DNA of 6,144 bases from Erythrobacter sp. UBA3075 (GTDB lineage Bacteria > Pseudomonadota > Alphaproteobacteria > Sphingomonadales > Sphingomonadaceae). Below the pieces are notes generated by a model, which saw only the letters and a program-made list of their open reading frames with translations, had not been told where the DNA came from and did no database searches. Below are positions 4,434 through 6,144 of this stretch, in pieces (within the stretch, counting starts at the first letter, position 1; each line of letters opens with the position of its first letter). The stretch covers positions 1 through 6,144 of the forward strand of contig DFBR01000110.1 in NCBI GenBank assembly GCA_002367375.1, read 5' to 3'. The position numbers were made by a program, and so were the translations under genes.

Positions 4434-5386
4434 TTCACCCCATCCTTTGCCCGCGTATCTACGCTAAGCTCAAACACATCGGGCCTCGAGTAGTGGCCGT
4501 CGGTGTCGAGGCTTGCCAGTCCCTCATCGCGCGCTGACAGGTCCAGCTCTACAAACAGCGTTTCCTCGCCCTCGCCCGCTTGCGCGATCACGCTGGCATC
4601 GGGCGCGGCGATTAGCGAGCCGCCAGTATTCAGCACATCGCCCGGTATTGCTTCGAGCAACTCACGCGCAGCAGCATCTCCGCCGCAGCGCTCCAACCCG
4701 TCAAACAGATCGTCCCTCGTCTGCACCAGCCCTGCCGCCAGCACGAAGCAGCGGCCTTCCATCGCGTAGTGGCGGCTGGCAATGGCGTAGCTTTCGCGCA
4801 CGCTCGGCCATGCGGCCACATGCACGCTTTCGCCCAAATTGTGCATCGCCGCGCGTGCGAGCGGCATCCAGTGCTCCCAGCAAATCAGCGAGCCGACATT
4901 GCCCCACTCGGCCTGATGCACGCCCAAAGTCGAGCCGTCGCCGCGCATCCACACCAGCCGTTCGCCATGGGTCGGCACCAGCTTGCGGTGACCCTGCACC
5001 GGCAGGCCGGGGCGGAAGGTCATCTGATTGTTGTAGAGGCTCTGGCGCACCCGCTCATGCGCGCCGATGGAAATCACCGCGCCGCTTTCATCACAAAGTT
5101 CCTGCAAGGGCAGCAGTCGCTCATCACCCGGCACCACGGCCTGTTCCAGCAGAATACGGTGCAGTGCCTTGCCGCCCGGATGGTCCCACAGCGCCGCCCC
5201 GGGAGCCTCATCCAGCCACAGCGGGTAGCCGCCGAGAAATGTCTCGCCAAAGGCCACCAATTGCGCGCCGCCTGCAACAGCCTCGCGCGCCAATCGCACG
5301 GCCTTGTCGATCCCGTCCGATATGGCGAGCGGCACCGGCGCGGCTTGGCAGATGGCGACCTGAATTTCTTTAGCGGCTTGGGACAT
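4427..5386 (-). CDS. Nitrilase (carbon-nitrogen hydrolase superfamily, branch 1 type)
   Basis: Cytosolic thiol hydrolase expected to convert a nitrile to a carboxylic acid and ammonia; the substrate cannot be told. The 319 residues cover a complete nitrilase fold. The catalytic triad is visible: Glu48 in FGETFLGGYP, Lys135 in HRKLVPTHGER and Cys169 in LICWEHWMPL, plus the second Glu at 142. The CWEH(W)xPL and PTHGERxxW patterns favour a true nitrilase over an amidase. The C-terminal GHYSRPDVFELSVD is typical of the family. ATG5386 gives the usual N-terminus; only a weak AGG precedes it. It lies 77 nt after gene D and is coupled to gene A by an overlapping stop/start. It is an unexpected partner for rimM and trmD. 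Its last 30 codons are repeated twice downstream. Confidence 0.93.
   Translation of the reverse strand: MSQAAKEIQVAICQAAPVPLAISDGIDKAVRLAREAVAGGAQLVAFGETFLGGYPLWLDEAPGAALWDHPGGKALHRILLEQAVVPGDERLLPLQELCDESGAVISIGAHERVRQSLYNNQMTFRPGLPVQGHRKLVPTHGERLVWMRGDGSTLGVHQAEWGNVGSLICWEHWMPLARAAMHNLGESVHVAAWPSVRESYAIASRHYAMEGRCFVLAAGLVQTRDDLFDGLERCGGDAAARELLEAIPGDVLNTGGSLIAAPDASVIAQAGEGEETLFVELDLSARDEGLASLDTDGHYSRPDVFELSVDTRAKDGVKW
4435..4518 (-). repeat. Nitrilase 3' end, parent of the tail part of R1 and R2 (R3)
   Basis: The last 84 bp or so of the conserved segment lie inside the intact nitrilase gene and recur at 3444-3527 and from 3952. It carries the AGGA (4443-4446) used by gene A. The match ends one base before each payload start codon. 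Confidence 0.9.
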
Positions 5387-5438
5387 GCACCATGCCTAGC
5401 CCGCGCCTCTGCGCCCGGCAACTGCCCCTGTCCGCCAG

Positions 5439-5474
5439 ATTATCGACCAAGCTATCAACCAAATTATCGAAATG
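5439..5474. repeat. Three imperfect 12-bp tandem repeats
   Basis: Plus strand units attatcgaccaa, gctatcaaccaa and attatcgaaatg follow with exact 12-base spacing and cover the end of gene D and the D-nitrilase gap. The 77-bp gap shows no clear terminator. Minus-strand GATAAT within the repeats could pass for a -10 box, without a convincing -35. Confidence 0.5.
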
Positions 5475-5793
5475 TATCGCCCACCACGTCTGCCGACGCG
5501 ATTTTGCGTGACATCATAAACGCGCCCGGCAGCGAAGCCAGACCGCAAACAAGTGCGACAAATAGCAGTCCGATCGTGGCAGGCAGTGCATCGCCGAGGT
5601 CGTCCGCCAGCATTGCGCCCGACAAGGAGCCTGCGGTCACCATTCCCACAACAAGCCCTGCGGCCAAAGCGCGCCGGCTCACACCCCGGCTCTTTCGCCA
5701 GAAATACAGGAATGCGACGGTGCCAGCTGCAAAGCCGTTGAGGATTACAAGCCCAAACGCAAAAACTGTAAGAAGGACGATGAGCTCAGTCAT
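5464..5793 (-). CDS. Small three-helix membrane protein D
   Basis: 109 residues, with hydrophobic segments at about 3-32, 41-62 and 72-96, a basic first loop (WRKSRGVSRR), an acidic second loop (ADDLGD) and a basic end to the third helix (SRKIA). No family recognised. Size and layout match genes A, B and C, and the stretch SRRALAAGL resembles SRQRVTAWI of gene A. It may be the resident member of the same loose family. ATG5793 overlaps the rimM end by 8 nt, with a weak GGAT ahead; ATG5808 is an alternative. Unlike A-C it has GC content like the chromosome and no trmD/nitrilase repeat next to it. Confidence 0.8.
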   Translation of the reverse strand: MTELIVLLTVFAFGLVILNGFAAGTVAFLYFWRKSRGVSRRALAAGLVVGMVTAGSLSGAMLADDLGDALPATIGLLFVALVCGLASLPGAFMMSRKIASADVVGDTFR

Positions 5794-6144
5794 CGACAAA
5801 ATCCGCATTCACCACAACGCGCGTCTCATCCCACTCCGGCACGGCTTCCGTGCGCATCGGGACCATGAATTTCTTGCCATTTGGCCGAGCGATTTCGATC
5901 ACGTCACCTGCGCCAAAATCATTGACGGCGATGACCTCGCCCAGCGCCTCGCCCGCGTCGGACACGGCGGGAAGGCCCAGCAGGTCGGCGTGGTAATACT
6001 CGCCCTCGCCCAAAGGCGGGAGCGCGGAACGCGGGACAGTGAGCGCGGTGCCGCGCAGCTTTTCCGCAGCGGTGCGGTCGGGAACTTCAGCGAAACGCGC
6101 AACGGCGCCGCCCTTGTTGTCGTCGCGGACCTTTTTCAGCGTCA
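5786..6144 (-). CDS. rimM: Ribosome maturation factor RimM (5' end beyond window)
   Basis: RimM binds 30S subunits (via S19) and assists 16S rRNA 3'-domain maturation. The window holds the last 118 residues: the end of the N-terminal RimM barrel (ARFAEVPDRTAAEKLRG, then LTVPRSALPPL) followed by the PRC-type barrel, opening GEGEYYHADLLGL and containing GEVIAVNDFGAGDVIEIARP. The apparent start at 6013 is an internal TTG. The frame is open to the window edge, and the family is usually about 160-180 residues, so the true start lies outside. The stop overlaps gene D by 8 nt. Confidence 0.95.
   Translation of the reverse strand, partial: TLKKVRDDNKGGAVARFAEVPDRTAAEKLRGTALTVPRSALPPLGEGEYYHADLLGLPAVSDAGEALGEVIAVNDFGAGDVIEIARPNGKKFMVPMRTEAVPEWDETRVVVNADFVDD

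Noticed and set aside
3063..4520. Insertion sequence or integron as the source of the array
   Set aside because: There is no transposase or integrase and no attC-like folded site. The repeats are pieces of the flanking host genes, which points to homologous recombination instead.
4513..5373. Plus-strand 286-codon open frame
   Set aside because: Antisense to the nitrilase, extremely Arg/Pro/Ala-rich, and without recognisable motifs.

Overview
All convincing genes lie on the minus strand, so the window reads right to left. It looks like an alphaproteobacterial chromosome, probably Sphingomonadales/Erythrobacteraceae. The reasons are the high GC of the conserved genes, the rimM..trmD-rplS ribosome/tRNA-modification block, the flavour of the proteins, and GC-rich paired-hairpin repeats of the kind scattered in such genomes. 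The lineage is inference; no search was run.

Layout in the direction of transcription: the 3' two-thirds of rimM (6144-5786); small membrane protein D (5793-5464, overlapping rimM by 8 nt); a branch-1-type nitrilase (5386-4427); an array of three more small three-helix membrane proteins, A (4433-4110), B (3950-3600) and C (3442-3089); trmD (2955-2125); rplS (2117-1752); and an intrinsic terminator (1725-1693). A second unit follows: asd (1590-565), then a lipoprotein (559 to beyond base 1).

The unusual part is 3063-4520. Between the nitrilase and trmD, a roughly 0.5-kb arrangement recurs three times. Each time a different, AT-richer small membrane-protein gene sits between the nitrilase 3' end with its ribosome binding site and the trmD 5' end. 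At the two internal junctions, TrmD codons 1-25 are joined directly to nitrilase codons from about 290 to the end. These two composite repeats (3444-3603 and 3952-4110) are about 92% identical and nearly match the parent genes. The three genes between them are not obviously alignable at the DNA level. Conserved sequence stops one base before each payload start codon and resumes at each payload stop codon. This looks like stacking of alternative single-ORF cassettes at one locus, in a chain of overlapping stops and starts that ends at trmD.

A second peculiarity is a GC-rich element of about 100 bp made of two hairpins, present twice. One copy is inserted in frame in trmD, adding about 35 residues to a surface-type loop. 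The other copy lies just upstream of trmD, between two copies of trmD's first 30 bases. It creates a 46-codon leader ORF whose stop overlaps the trmD GTG start.

The housekeeping genes cover 30S maturation (RimM), tRNA m1G37 methylation (TrmD), ribosomal protein L19 and aspartate-family amino acid/diaminopimelate synthesis (Asd). The small membrane proteins have no function I can recognise.
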